This document shows, one piece after another, positions 32,801-44,326 of a DNA stretch of 64,000 nt (position 1 is its first letter; the number at the start of each line of letters is the position of its first letter). Position numbers and translations under genes: made by a program. The notes beneath the pieces are model-generated. The model was not told where the DNA came from and searched no databases. It saw nothing but the letters and a program-made list of their open reading frames with translations. This DNA comes from Aporrectodea caliginosa (Eukaryota > Annelida > Clitellata > Crassiclitellata > Lumbricidae), in assembly GCA_020284085.1 (NCBI GenBank), contig JACEVL010000934.1, positions 124,001 through 188,000 of the forward strand, in the 5' to 3' direction.

Positions 32801-35800
32801 TCTCTGTCTTGGCTGATCGTCGAGACAAGGGAAAGAGCGTCGCGTCGGAGTCTCGTTTACGGCGTCGCTTTTGACGCTTTTGCAATAAAGCAGCTCCGAT
32901 CCTCCTGTATAATTATCATGTACAACCAACACATTGTTTACGACTATACAACATAGGCTAGGTCTCCACTAAAGCTTGCTTTCATATAATTATGGTGTAA
33001 TACTTCCATCGAACGACCGACCAACTTCATCATCATCATTATCATCATCGTCATCATTGTCATCATCGTCATCATTGCCATCATCGTCATCATTGTCATC
33101 ATCGTCATCATTGTCATCATCTTCATCATTATCATCATCATTATCATAATCGTCATCATCATCATCATTATCATCATCATCAGCATCATCATGATTATCA
33201 TCATCGTCATCATCATCATAAGTAGCACTTCATCGTTATCATCGTCATCATTGTCATCATCATCACATCATCATCGTCATCATTATCATCATCGTCATCA
33301 TCATAAGTATCACTCTTCATCATTATCATCATCGTCATCATCATCATCAGTATCACTCTTCATCATTATCATCATTGTCATCATTATCATCATCGTCATC
33401 ATTATCATCATCGTCATTGAAATTTCGTTGCCCCTCGTGGCGCCGATGATCTCGACAGAAAATTATACGTTAGTTTATTGAATAAATTGCGGGCGGAAGA
33501 ACAGACAGGAAGGAAGGAAGGAAGGACGTGTTGACGGATGGGAAGGTGGACCAACTAAATTAAGGACGGGCAGGAAGATAGGATGGCGGAAGGAAGGAGA
33601 GAAACGGAAAGACAAACAGACCGGTGGATGTACGGGATTGTCGGTCACGAGAAGAAAGAATGGACGGAATGAATGAATGAATGAATTTTTGGTAACGAAT
33701 GAAGGAAGGAATAAAGAAAGAAGAGGACAGGCAAACGGAAGACCTGACGGAGGAAGGGACGGACGGACTCGACACTTAAACAAACAAGGCTATAGTAGAT
33801 TGACAGATAGCGGCAAAAAATGATGACTGAAACGGTCGAGCGGATGGATGAGAGGCAATAATGAACAGAACAGAGAAACCCTTAAAATATTGAGTGGTCC
33901 GCAGCTAGTGCAGCTGGGCGAACCTGCATTGCATCCGAACATGTCTGAGAAGGGATTCCTTCCGCCAAAGAAGTCGTCGAAAACTTGTTGCGCCGGCTTC
34001 AAGTGGATGAGACGCAATTCCGTCGCCAATCGATTCCTCTGCTCCACATCTCTGCCTCTGTCGACGCTAGATGGCACCAACGATGACGACGACGACGACG
34101 ATGCAGCCGTCGAAGCATTCTCCCCAGCTGCTGCCGCTGATGACGCACTTCTGTAACGATCGTACGTCTCTCGACTCTGCGCTGTACGAAATAACATATA
34201 AATGGGATGCTCTAGATATATGTATGTATATTGTGTGGGATATTCCATACGCGATACACCTTTAATGCATCCGAGCATTCTATAGGCTGCTATTGAAAGG
34301 CTATAATAGCTCGGCTAATAGCAAACGATCTGTGTTTGCGCATGTGTTGTCTATTGCAGTGGGCACTTTATAATATGTGCGTTTTTGAAGCTGAATATAT
34401 ATGTTGTGCTATAAAGAACTAATCATTAAAGCTTTTAACGCTGTTCGTCCACAGCCAGTCAATCGGTCGGGTGCCACGAGAACTTTCAGGCACTGTTATG
34501 GGGCTAGGACCAGGCATCGGCATTGATATCAAAATGCACGGGGAGACTTTGCGAGGCCAAATGGACCTATAGACCCTGGCAACGCATGCGTAAGAGGGCG
34601 AGGCACGTCCAACTAGATCTTCATGAAGGAAGACAGTTTTGCAATAATTGTCTCTTGAATTTTAGCCACTGAAGCTTTCATTAAAGAACCGTAAGCAGGA
34701 TCCGCGGCGTACGTGATTGAACGATCTCATTGGATTGACTTTAATCGAAACGCCAGCTGTTGTAGGCAATATGTCACAGAGTCTTCTCTAAAACTAATTG
34801 GTTTCAATATCACCATTATCACGCTCACTCTGACAAAATTCAACTCGTTTAACGACTTTCACTGACTAACGGTTACACGGATTAGAATAAAGAACTGATT
34901 TGATTGGAGTTTCCCTGTGTATAACGTGCAAAATAATAAACCAGTGATTAAGGTCATTTACAGAGAATTGCACATTTTGTTCGTATGAGACTTACAGTTT
35001 GATAAGATCTGGTAGGCTTCCGAGATTTTCTCGAATCGCCCGATTGCCTCTTCATGGTTCGCTGGATTCTTTTCTGGGTGCCATCTCAGCGCCATCTTAC
35101 GATACCTACAGAGCAAACCTAGAAAATTATGTCGTTACAAATTGAGCTATATAAATTATCAGGTGTTGTTTACATTGCCTAATCTGTGTGTTTCAACTTG
35201 AAAACGCGCAAGGTTCTTTAGCTTGTCTACGTTTTGCGTTTTTACGAGTTGGGCTACCATGAACATAATGCATAAATTTCTGCGAGGTAATTACTGTACG
35301 TTCAGTCCTTCCAATAATTTGTATAACTAGACTTTCATGGTATGAAGAATGGCTAGGCTTAGTGAAGGAGCTCAGCCGATAAATTCATTGAACTATGCGA
35401 AGGGTCGAGTCTCTAGTTATACAGTTGCCATAGAGAAACGTATACAAACTATATACATAGGCCTGTTGCCATGCTAATTGTTAAGTGCAGCTTTTGGCGG
35501 CAGGTATGAGAAAGCAGAGCTGCTATTATTCTTTGTCATTAAGTCAGACTGTCAGAGTAAAAATATAGGGAGAATCGTTAAAATCGTCGCTAGCGCATTG
35601 AGAGACACCGTCTAACACTCAGTCGCCATGGTTCTTTCGTTACAATCGTTTCAAATGCGTTGCTGCATTGTTGCATAACGTAACAATCGATAACTTTGTT
35701 ACGATATCGACAGATGCCTGGTGCATTTTATATAGGCATAGGCGCCACATAAACCCTTAGATTACATTAGACGTCGATTATGAAGTCGTAAGAAGAGAAC

Positions 35801-38555
35801 CATGATATGCAGACAATGCGGAGCAGACGATGAGGGCGAAGGAAAGGAAAATTGCGAGGAAGTGGAAGAGGAGAGGAGGAGAGACGTGGCACAAAGGAAA
35901 AGAGGAGGGAGAGACTGTTGGGATGGGTGGAAGGTGATATAGAGAAAAGGATTTAGAGAAAGAAAAAGATAGTGAAAAGATACAGACAATGGCAGCGACG
36001 GTGACAGAGAAGTGCATCGTTCAAAAATTAATGGAATGATGTAAGTTTCGGCGTATATATTCTTTTGTTTCATATTTGTCATTTTTGGATATTTATTTGA
36101 CAAAATTAATGTAGAATCAGTCTGAAACAATATAATTACGGCGCTTCTGAACCTTTGGTCTTAATTAACCTCTTCGACGCGAATGACAAGTACATGTAAG
36201 ACTTACAGTATGTCTCGTCATATGCCATACGCGATTGACGAGTGAGTCTCGTCACGCAATGTATTGAAGTAGGCGGCAATGCCGCACGATTGACTTAAAG
36301 ATCAAGAACTTTCTTATACTCTGCATGGGGTTCTGTAGGAATTTGTTTGCGGTAATCATCCTTTCCAAAGAGGCAAGTTCAACCAAAGCAGTCTCAAAAT
36401 TTGGACGAATTTCAAGAGTTACAGTTGTTGAAGTGAGAGGATAAAATGCCACAACTATTACAGCGGCATCGTCATTGACGCTATTCATAGAGTCATAGTA
36501 TCGGTTAACCTTGCATCGCTTAAAATGAAAACGCTTTCAGTTATAGCAATCTAACAACATGTCACTTTTCAAACCACGCAAACCCCGCATGGTGAACTCG
36601 GTTGGTTCAAATAGATTGGTAATCTATGGATGCTCAACCATTTAGCTTAACTTTTCCGTACTTGTCAGTGTTGTGTCTACAGCACCATAGGAACCCTGTC
36701 TTGTATTCTCTGCTTTCTCTTCTTTCTCTCTCTGAAGACGTTCTGCCTTCTCTTCTTTCTCTCTCTGAAGACGTAATTCTTCCTGTCGCATTTCTTTCTC
36801 TTCTTGTCTCCGTTTCTCCTCTCTTTCTTTCTCGTCTTGTCTTCGTTTCTCCTCTTTTTTCTTCTTTCATCATCATCCACTGCATCATCATCTCCATAGA
36901 CATAAGTCCAGACGGTTTTTCAATAACCTTTTCCACAACACCGCCGACAGCACCTTCTTCTTCTGCTTCTTCCTTAAGCCAGACTTCAGCTAGCGCTTCT
37001 AACATGTCTTCACGTGACATATCTTCCAGTTGCTTTTCTTCAAAACCAGCCTTTAACAAGCGCTGTTTTAATCTTTCAGAAGACATCTTCTTCAGTTCTG
37101 CTTGTTTCTTGACACTTAATTTCTCCATCTTACTTCTTTACTTCAGTGCTGTCCTTTCTGGAAAACACGAGTTTTCTTTGTGTTTGAAGTATTGGGGATT
37201 GTTCTTTGTTTGATAACAACCAACTTTTATACCTTTGTCGTTGAGGCTTTCGTTGTCGTCAATTTACCAATGATTCAAATGCGTATTCACCAGTCGACGT
37301 TGTTTCGAATCCCAGACGTTGTTTCGAATCCCAGACGTTGTTTCGAATTCCACCGCTGCTGCCACCAAATATGTCACCAACTCTTTTCTTTCTTAGTTGT
37401 GACCTACCTCAAGAACTTTCCTTATCTCTACATATAAATTGCTCAACGTCTTCTAACTGTTTAAGAATTAAATTGACACAGTTCTTTGAATGTTTCTTTC
37501 TTTCTTCAAACACAGTTTAATAACAACAAACTACAACTCTTGCCTTAAAACAACTGTACTACACTGTATTGTTCAAATTCACTGTCATCAGCAGTTTCTA
37601 AGTTTGGCGCGCTAACTGCACGTGTAAAGAGAATCTACCGTCAGCCAATGTTTAGGCTACTTTAGGCCAAACGCCCACGAGCCGACAGCGCAACTAAGGC
37701 CTAAGACTAAAACGCTTAACAATCGATACACATTATATATATATCAACCTAAAGAACACCTGTGCTCATTATATATGCAAAACACTTGTTCACACTTTTG
37801 TTTCATATTTGTCATTTTTGGACCTATATATGTATTTGACAAAATTAATGTAGAATCAGTCTGAAACAATATAATTACGGCGCTTCTGAACCTTTGGTCT
37901 TAATTAACCTCTTCGACGCGAATGACAAGTACATGTAAGACTTACAGTATGTCTCGTCATATGCCATACGCGATTGACGAGTGAGTCTCGTCACGCAATG
38001 TATTGAAGTAGGCGGCAATGCCGCACGATTGACTTAAAGATCAAGAACTTTCTTATACTCTGCATGGGGTTCTGTAGGAATTTGTTTGCGGTATTCATCC
38101 TTTCCAAAGAGGCACGTTCAACCAAAGCAGTCTCAAAATTTGGACGAATTTCAAGAGTTACAGTTGTTGAAGTGAGAGGATAAAATGCCACAACTATTAC
38201 AGCGGCATCGTCATTGACGCTATTCATAGAGTCATAGTATCGGTTAACCTTGCATCGCTTAAAATGAAAACGCTTTCAGTTATAGCAATCTAACAACATG
38301 TCACTTTTCAAACCACGCAAACCCCGCATGGTGAACTCGGTTGGTTCAAATAGATTGGTAATCTATGGATGCTCAACCATTTAGCTAAACTTTTCCGTAC
38401 TTGTCAGTGTTGTGTCTACAGCACCAAGCTGTCATAATATGTAGGCTATAGCTCAATACGTACGCTTTCTTGACATCGTTTGCGTTGCAGTTCTTCTCTT
38501 TCAATCCGAGGACCTCGTAGTAGTCCAACGTCGCAGACGATGTCGTCGAAATCAT
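29848..38555 (-). CDS. DNAJB6: DnaJ homolog subfamily B, DNAJB6/DNAJB2 type, with HPE motif
   Basis: Five exons on the minus strand: 38555-38464, 35105-34996, 34181-33924, 32904-32736 and 29968-29848. Phases agree at all four junctions; 249 residues. The J-domain is LDYYEVLG...DVKKA joined to YRKMALRWHPEKNP and ISEAYQILS, then RETYDRY. Next come an Ala/Ser-rich stretch, a G/F-type segment FDDFFGGRNPFSDMF, about 55 unfamiliar residues, and the C-terminal VIENGAETVTIEENGKL...VNGIPV. That last segment matches the V-E-N-G-Q-E-R-V-E-V-E-E-D-G block of DNAJB6, B2 and B8. Such proteins recruit Hsp70 to misfolded and polyglutamine clients. The third residue of the HPD tripeptide is GAA (35072-35074), giving HPE, which should impair Hsp70 stimulation. 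The ATG follows an acceptor-like ccacag, so a 5' UTR exon upstream is likely. The vertebrate S/T-rich region is reduced. Confidence 0.82.
30355..30600 (+). mobile_element. LINE reverse-transcriptase N-terminal fragment
   Basis: Encodes SNYRPISNFSFLSKLLERCLP, the Y-R-P-I-S-x-L-x-x-x-S-K-x-x-E motif at the start of non-LTR reverse transcriptases. It continues in broken frames to a short DTVDHA-like remnant near 30615. It lies in the last intron of the J-protein gene on the opposite strand. Confidence 0.68.
30724..30877. mobile_element. hAT-type MITE with 8-bp target duplication
   Basis: 154 bases, starting CAGTGGCGGCGCCAG and ending CTGGCGCCTCCACTG (inverted termini with one mismatch). It is flanked on both sides by the exact octamer AGGCGAAG (30716-30723 and 30878-30885). 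Eight-base target duplications and CAGTGG-like ends are hallmarks of hAT elements. The interior is C-rich and noncoding. A longer copy is at 54118. Confidence 0.85.
31060..31328 (-). mobile_element. tRNA-derived SINE
   Basis: On the minus strand: agatggctgaatcacgcggg (A-box region), then acgtgggttcgatacccact (a good B-box stem-loop). An unrelated body ends in a (TAA)n tail at about 31060. It is a different family from those at 15520 and 23345. Confidence 0.6.
32040..32380. repeat. Inverted pair of gatcaattca-core repeats
   Basis: Contains cattcaaacgggcagcgata, then an inverted half (gcgaccgtataattatggcc...ttcaacgaattgatcgg) and a direct half (gccggatcaattcactggaa...gagcagggtcgagaccat). Two copies of the same family have inserted next to each other in opposite directions. 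The rest of the intron to 32735 shows no further gene. Confidence 0.5.
33028..33420. repeat. (TCATCATCG/TCATCATTA)n trinucleotide array
   Basis: Almost 400 bases of TCA-based units with interspersed TCG/TTA/TTG variants, in the J-protein intron between exons 3 and 4. All long ORFs through it (poly-M on the minus strand, poly-I/S on the plus) are artefacts. It is followed at 33500-33750 by ggaa-rich, purine-rich simple sequence. Confidence 0.85.
36066..38426 (-). mobile_element. LTR-like element in the J-domain intron
   Basis: Two direct repeats, 36066-36687 and 37799-38426 (about 625 bases, differing by a 6-base indel and a handful of substitutions), enclose 1.1 kb. Read on the minus strand, each repeat begins TG and ends CA. 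The interior has a gag-like ORF. I found no matching target duplication and no TGG-type primer-binding site after the 5' repeat. It is therefore probably a non-autonomous LTR retrotransposon, with segmental duplication as the alternative. High identity implies a recent origin. The outer end is 37 bases from the 5' splice site at 38464. Confidence 0.6.
36634..37128 (-). CDS. Gag-like ORF of the LTR-like element
   Basis: 164 codons starting MEKLSVKKQAELKKMSSERL, with a SAP-like or gag-start helical region (LEDMSREDMLEALAEVWL). A very acidic/basic coiled region rich in E, K and R repeats follows, encoded by imperfect repeats of a ctctctgaagacg-type unit. The frame runs into the 3' repeat and stops there. 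No zinc knuckle, protease or polymerase follows, so the element would depend on a partner. Resemblance to metazoan Gypsy/BEL gag starts is from memory only. Confidence 0.5.
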   Translation of the reverse strand: MEKLSVKKQAELKKMSSERLKQRLLKAGFEEKQLEDMSREDMLEALAEVWLKEEAEEEGAVGGVVEKVIEKPSGLMSMEMMMQWMMMKEEKRGETKTRRERKRGETETRRERNATGRITSSERERREGRTSSERERRESREYKTGFLWCCRHNTDKYGKVKLNG

Positions 38556-39407
38556 CCTGTGGACGAAAGACAAGGCAAATGACTTGATTTCGATTCACAG
38601 AGGAAAATAAAAATCCTTTCGCTTTGATTAGCCTTACAGTGAAACTGTGATTATATCTTGCCGACCAACTGAATGTGGGTTGCGAGATATACGCATCACT
38701 GACATTGTTTGAGTAAATTGGTATATACAATAGCATTCCGGAAAGTGGGTCTTATATATGTCAAAATCAATTTATACCAATACGGTGTTCGTCTATTTTG
38801 CTGTCACAAAGCAGCTTGTTTACAAATCGGGATTAGGCTACAGTTGCGTACCATAGTCTGGACCATGAACCCGCAAGAATATAGTTTTTATGTTCACAAA
38901 TTTAGTAATTGCTTTCAAAATTAGTATGCGTTTTTAAAAAGGACCCGCGAAAGGAAGTTTCGACCATTCATGGGTGGAAGATTGAAGCTATGGGCGCGAG
39001 AGCGAAGATTTTAGTAACTTGTCGGGTCGCTGGGATGTGTGTGCGGGGTACGTGTGTTGCATCTGACGCAGCAGCTCTAAACAGACATGTACTCGTCGTC
39101 CTATAGGTAAATCTTCAGCTCCTGCATGGGGCTGAGGAAGGAAGGAAGCCTCTGCGCCTCATTCTGCCCATCAGTTGCTCAATTCTGTCCCGTGCAAACG
39201 TATACATATCCCCATCAAGCTGGCGAGGCATACACGAGAGAGCTCTGAGAGGCGATCGTTGCCATCCAAACTAAATGTACTTCCTGTAAATCTTCCTTTT
39301 GAGACTTAGGCAACTCGAGTTTAGTTCTTTTGATGTAATTCTATTGGCTTCAAGGATTAAAACCTTTTGAAGTCATTCTACGGGTTAGTGGTTACGTGTA
39401 GTTATCA
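38556..39407. other. Upstream region of the J-protein gene; no gene recognised
   Basis: It should contain the promoter and any 5' UTR exon of the J-protein gene. No TATA box or coding frame stands out. A short open stretch on the plus strand (38909-39106) matches nothing I know. Confidence 0.4.
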
Positions 39408-39661
39408 AGGGTGCAACTTTGCTCCACAAAGCAGTGGACACCAATCCCCTCCTCCCCTTAACTCGATCTTCCCCTCCCTCTTCCTTTCCTCCTCTTCGCC
39501 AAATTTAGTATGCTTTGTCCGCCACTTTAAGGTAACTTGAAGATGATCAAGTACATGTTTAAATATTTCAGCACAGGGCCAAAACGTTCGGGTGACCGTC
39601 ACTACCACTTTTTAAATGGTGGTGACGGGACACACCACCGTCACAATAAAGTTACGCCTAT
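39408..39661. mobile_element. MITE with GGCGTAACTTT-type ends
   Basis: Starts agggtgcaactttgctccac and ends caccgtcacaataaagttacgcct, so the termini are imperfect inverted repeats. The right end contains an internal hairpin (accactttttaaatggtggt). The same ends occur at 56687 and 57881. Confidence 0.6.
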
Positions 39662-40049
39662 GGAGTCAGAAATCCTCTTCAGGGTCACATGAATTAAGTC
39701 CTTTGAAGTCCTTTGCGGGTTGTATGGCTTTAGGAACGGAAAGGAAGAAACAGAGGAAGTGATATGTGGTTTAAGAGAATATAGAGGCACTTATGTACGA
39801 ACATTAGCTCAGCCTTTGGTCAAAAGGTTTTTTCAGCCAAATTAGGGCAATTGAATAACTTATAAGGCCTTAGGAACCGAACTGAAGAGACAGAGGAAAA
39901 CAGAGTTCCACAGTCTACTGACGCAGTTCTGTACGAACCAGAAGCAGAACCAGCATAAAGAGATAATTGATCAAAGGATATATCTTGGGGTTATGGCAAT
40001 CGAAGGACTCTCGTGAAACAACGATTCTGTCTGCAGGAGAACATGCATA

Positions 40050-40355
40050 TCAGTTATCTATAGACATGCCCTGAGTGCAACTGCTGACTAACATGCACGG
40101 ACTTTCCTCGTCCAAGGGAGAACTTCTTGTCCCCCGGGCCCGTTCATCTCTCAGGCAGTGCCGAGCCTTCTCGATTGTTGGGTTCTCCACCTGGAATGGG
40201 CTTCCACTTGAGCTGCGCTTGATGCCTCGCAGCAATATGCCTGCTTTCTACCACCTGCTCAGGTCTTTTCTGTTTAGCCGTAGCTGGGCTGGGAGCGCCT
40301 CTGAGTAGGTTCCTCGAAGGGGCGCTATATAAATTCTCGGAATGAATTAATGAAT
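40050..40355 (+). mobile_element. L2/CR1-like LINE 3' end
   Basis: The open frame 40075-40308 encodes LVPRARSSLRQCRAFSIVGF, then STWNGLPLELRLMPRSNMPAF, then YHLLRSFLFSRSWAGSASE and stop: the canonical C-terminus of the family. The 3' UTR has ctcgaaggggcgctatataaattc and a short aatg-rich tail. It is the cleanest copy here. A decayed element or host DNA fills 39662-40049; I see no gene there. Confidence 0.75.
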
Positions 40356-40799
40356 TTCAATCTTATTTTCAACTAGGAGTTGATTATTTTGGTTATATAA
40401 TTATTGGGTTATTCTACGTCTGGTGGTGTTCCTAAACAAATAATAACCTATCAATATAACCAACAAACCATCGTCGCTTGCGATAGTTATGGACCAACAA
40501 GAATAATTATACATGTATGCAGACTCTACAGTTCAGTAATAGTGTTGGCGAATATCCAACTACATTCAACCTTTGATTAATGCGGCATTCAACAGACAGG
40601 CCCTGTATACACATCACCCTCCTACATGCATACATACATACATACAGAAAGACACACAGACACACAGGCACACAGAGACAGACCGATAAACATGCAAATA
40701 CAGAGAATTGTTTTTTCGGGTTGATGTATTGGGTGCTGACAAACTGCACGCTTCTGTCGGTGGTAAATGACTGGAAATATTATAGTTCCAAGTTCTGGA

Positions 40800-41010
40800 A
40801 AGTATGTTGTTCCTGGTACGCGTCTTGTCCTTGACCGACGTTCATCCACAGTTGCCGGTCCATCCATCTGGAACTCTCTACCTTCTCATCTTCGCATCTC
40901 TCCTACCGAAACTGTCACTCATTGCTGAAAACTTACGTCTTCCAGTCTATTATCTATGGCTTTCAATGTTTCCCTATGGCTTCAGTGTGCACTTCTGAAC
41001 TTTATATTAT
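40800..41010 (+). mobile_element. LINE C-terminal fragment
   Basis: The plus strand in a second frame reads VVPGTRLVLDRRSSTVAGPS and IWNSLPSHLRISPTETVT, the V-A-G-P-x-x-W-N-S-L-P-x-x-L-R block. It is followed by a (GAT)n-like tract at 41010-41090. Nothing else is recognisable to 41590. Confidence 0.6.
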
Positions 41011-41589
41011 GGTGATGGTGTTGATGACGACGACGATGATGATGATGTCATTGACGGTGATGATGCTGATGCTGATGATGAATGGAAGCACAACATAAGT
41101 AGTCTATAATATGATTCGTTGTAAATGCTCTGCAGTTCCCGAGATTATACGATTCGTAATGAACAGTACCGACGTCGGTGCAAATGAGAATCTCGAAGGC
41201 TTTGACCGATGAATGTTTAATTCAGTGGTTCACACGCATTTACAGCAATTGACCCAGCATATATATATATGATCAACTCCCACGCACTCCCACGCAGACC
41301 ATGCTCTTCAAATAACAAAAATATATGCCTTTACGTGTATAGACGTCGTGAAAAGTGCACCGTCATAATGAAACTTGCAATTGGGAATCGTCTGCGTTTC
41401 TGCTGTTGACTGAAGCAGGTTTTCATGCATCACTAATGACCCTTGGCTTCATAACGCAGCTCATCCACTGGTCCATAAAATAACAACTTAGTGCTTATTA
41501 TGGCTGTCATGCACTGCAAAGTATACGCTGCCGAAGGTTTATATGTAAACAGCAATAGTGTAGAATAGACGCACATCCCATACCAAAGC

Positions 41590-41595
41590 ACAAAT

Positions 41596-41631
<36 letters not shown>

Positions 41632-41850
41632 ACACACACACATACACACACTACTGACACACACAAACACACATGCACACACACTGACACACACGCACAC
41701 ACACACTGATACACACACACACACACACATACACACACACAGACAGACAGACACACACACGCGCACACATACACACACGCACACTGACACACACACACAA
41801 GCACACACACACACACTGACACACATACAAACTCACGGACACACGCATCC
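41590..41850. repeat. (CA)n microsatellite with interruptions
   Basis: About 250 bases of CA dinucleotides broken by CTGACACA and ACGCACAC units. Cysteine/valine-rich and histidine/threonine-rich ORFs across it are artefacts. Confidence 0.9.
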
Positions 41851-42234
41851 AACCTGACGTAATAGCTTTCGTAGTGCCGCTATAACTACGTGTAACAGTA
41901 TAAGACACAAGCCATTGCCTTTGGCGCCAACCTACCGCAGTTCAGACTAAACAGTTTACATGTATACGCATACAGAACAACTACAGACTGCTTTGTTCTG
42001 TATCTGAACATTTACTTTAGCGCCTTTTAAAAACATCTCAAGAGTCACTGCGAACAAAGCTGCTAGTCAGATCCAAGATGTGCTAGGCATTCTAAAATGT
42101 AAAAACATCCGCAAGTTGCTTCATACGCGAAGAGGGATTGTTCTAAACAAATCCATTGGAATTTACTTATCATAAGTCAGGATAGTCTGTATTAAAACTA
42201 GCCATAGGAGTGGGTCTACCGTTGAGACTGTACT

Positions 42235-42300
42235 ATACGCCCGCGGGTTTTGGCTGAATGCGCTCCTAAGTAGATAGCCTTGAAGGGACGCTAAGCAAAA
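42235..42300 (+). mobile_element. LINE 3' tail fragment
   Basis: cgctcctaagtagatagccttgaagggacgctaag is a decayed copy of the common tail. The stretch 42301-43149 has a CAG-type short repeat at 42720-42750 and no gene I can support. Confidence 0.45.
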
Positions 42301-43149
42301 TTACTGTAATAAAAATAATAACTTTGAGACCACAGAGCTCTCCAGAAGGCAGAATAAAATCACTTGATGCAACAGAGCACCTGATTCAAGCGTTGTTACG
42401 AAAGCAATGTCAAGAGCATGCACTGAGAAATTGTCGTATAATTATATTACCAGTTAAGTCAGAATTTAAATTGAAGAAAACGCCGAGTTCAGAATCACAA
42501 AAATAGCATTATATATCGTTTAGAAAATGTGATGAGCCATTCGTCAAAGAGCATGCTGAGGCAACATGCTCAATAATTATGTGATGGAAAATTTACCAAA
42601 TCCAATTCACCAAGACCACAGATGAAGTATTTAATCAATTCCCATCTGTTGAAGAAGTATAACGTTCGATACAAAGAATTCCAAAATGCGTTAATCTTTT
42701 CTGCCCTAATGGGCACTTAGCAGCAGCAGCAGAAGCAGCAGAAGAAATAGAAGAAATCAGTTTTTGCAAGCACTAGCATTCTTGAAGAGATAAATGAATG
42801 ACCTCCCTTAAGATCTTTGGCATGTGTATAGATGACGTTACAGCCGGAGAAGAAAGATCGTATAACAGTCCGCATTCAAGGTCAGCGATTTTCCGCGTTT
42901 GATAACGACGCCAAGGTATTTTATTGATGGCACTCATGGAATTTGGGCGTTTCCTGGCTAAAATCAAGGGATCAGTAACGGAATCAGGCAATTTATTTTT
43001 AGCAGGGGCAGTAAGACCTTGAGGATTTAACTGCAGATCTACCGGTACAATTATTTCATTTATATCAACCAGCGGAGAAACCCACGATAGTCGGTAGTGA
43101 TAGTTAGTTCATAATAGAGAGTTTCGACGTGCTTACACTGGCTCAACCA

Positions 43150-43260
43150 GACTGTGACAATTTCCTCGTAACTGTCCTATTTAGCCGGGGTCGAGTCGGG
43201 AGCGCTCCTGAGTAGATGGACTTGAAGGGACGCTATATAAAATATCCTAATGAATGACTG
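43150..43260 (+). mobile_element. LINE 3' end with tail
   Basis: tatttagccggggtcgagtcgg, then gagcgctcctgagtagatgg and cttgaagggacgctatataaaat, then an aatgaatgac end: a 5'-truncated copy of the same LINE. At 43317-43365 a 16-base unit (acatagaccgatgtaa) is repeated three times. No gene is seen to 44320. Confidence 0.6.
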
Positions 43261-44326
43261 AGAGTTCACAGGTCATCCTTAGCGCCACCTAGTGCCTAAA
43301 TGGAGTACAACAGGTCATCATAGACCGATGTAACATAGACCGATGTAACATAGACCGATGCACGGGAGTGCATGATGCTCAGACGAAGGCAAGACACAGG
43401 CAGATTCTCTATAAAGCCATTCTTATTATAACACTCGCTTATAAATCTCAAAAGTCGGCTGTGAGGTTGGTAACCTCAGAAGGTGGCATTTAAATTGAAT
43501 TCTCACTTCAGCTGGAAGCCAATTTAATGCGTTTCGTCGTAAATATTCCGCTGTCGACTCATTGGCGCCAACATCTGGCGACACAGTTGAGAGCACAGTA
43601 GCCGGTCAGACTCAGATTTAGAATTGAAGAGGCGAATTAAGTGATGGCAATAAGCCTGCACGTACAGGCAGATGCATGCACATTCTGACAGACGCACAGA
43701 CAGTATGCATAGGCTTTATGCACATAGACCAGCACACAGGCAGGCAGACTGATGCAAGGGACTAGACACACTAACGCCAATACAAACATATTGAATCTGA
43801 TGAATCTGCCTCAGTAGAGTAGCAGACACAAATCATGTACAGACGACGACTACTGCAGCTGCTGCAGATGCAATGGGTCGTTGTGATGAGAAAAACATAT
43901 TAGCCAAAAGCCATTCTTTATCGTTCTGCCTTAGATTCATATACAAGTGAAAATAGTAAACAGGCTGCATGAAGATGGTCTTATTTTTAAATCTAGAATT
44001 ACAAATCATCGTATGGAAATACGGAATAGCAAATGTTCGCTCTGTTTGCCATGCATGTATGTATGCATGCTTGTATGGAATAACAAGTAACAATAACAAG
44101 TAACAATGTATATTATTGTATATGTATGTGCGTGTATGTATGTATATATGTATGCATATATGTATGTATGTATGTATGATCTATGGAGGTATACGTAGGT
44201 ATAGTGCATGTATGTATGATATATATGTGTGTTTGAATGTGTGTATGCATGTATGTATACTATAATACTTGTAGGCATGCATTTACAAACGGTGTCCATC
44301 GAACTAGGTAGACTACATTATGGTGA

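Noticed and set aside
32944..33481. Poly-Met and poly-Ile/Ser ORFs
   Set aside because: TCATCA-type trinucleotide array.
33475..33783. Pro/Ser-rich minus-strand ORF
   Set aside because: Caused by ggaagg-type simple sequence on the plus strand.
36626..37213. 195-codon plus-strand ORF rich in Ser/Leu
   Set aside because: Shadow of the minus-strand gag-like ORF, which has the better composition.
41433..41908. Long Cys/Val-rich and His/Thr-rich ORFs on both strands
   Set aside because: They are translations of a (CA)n microsatellite.
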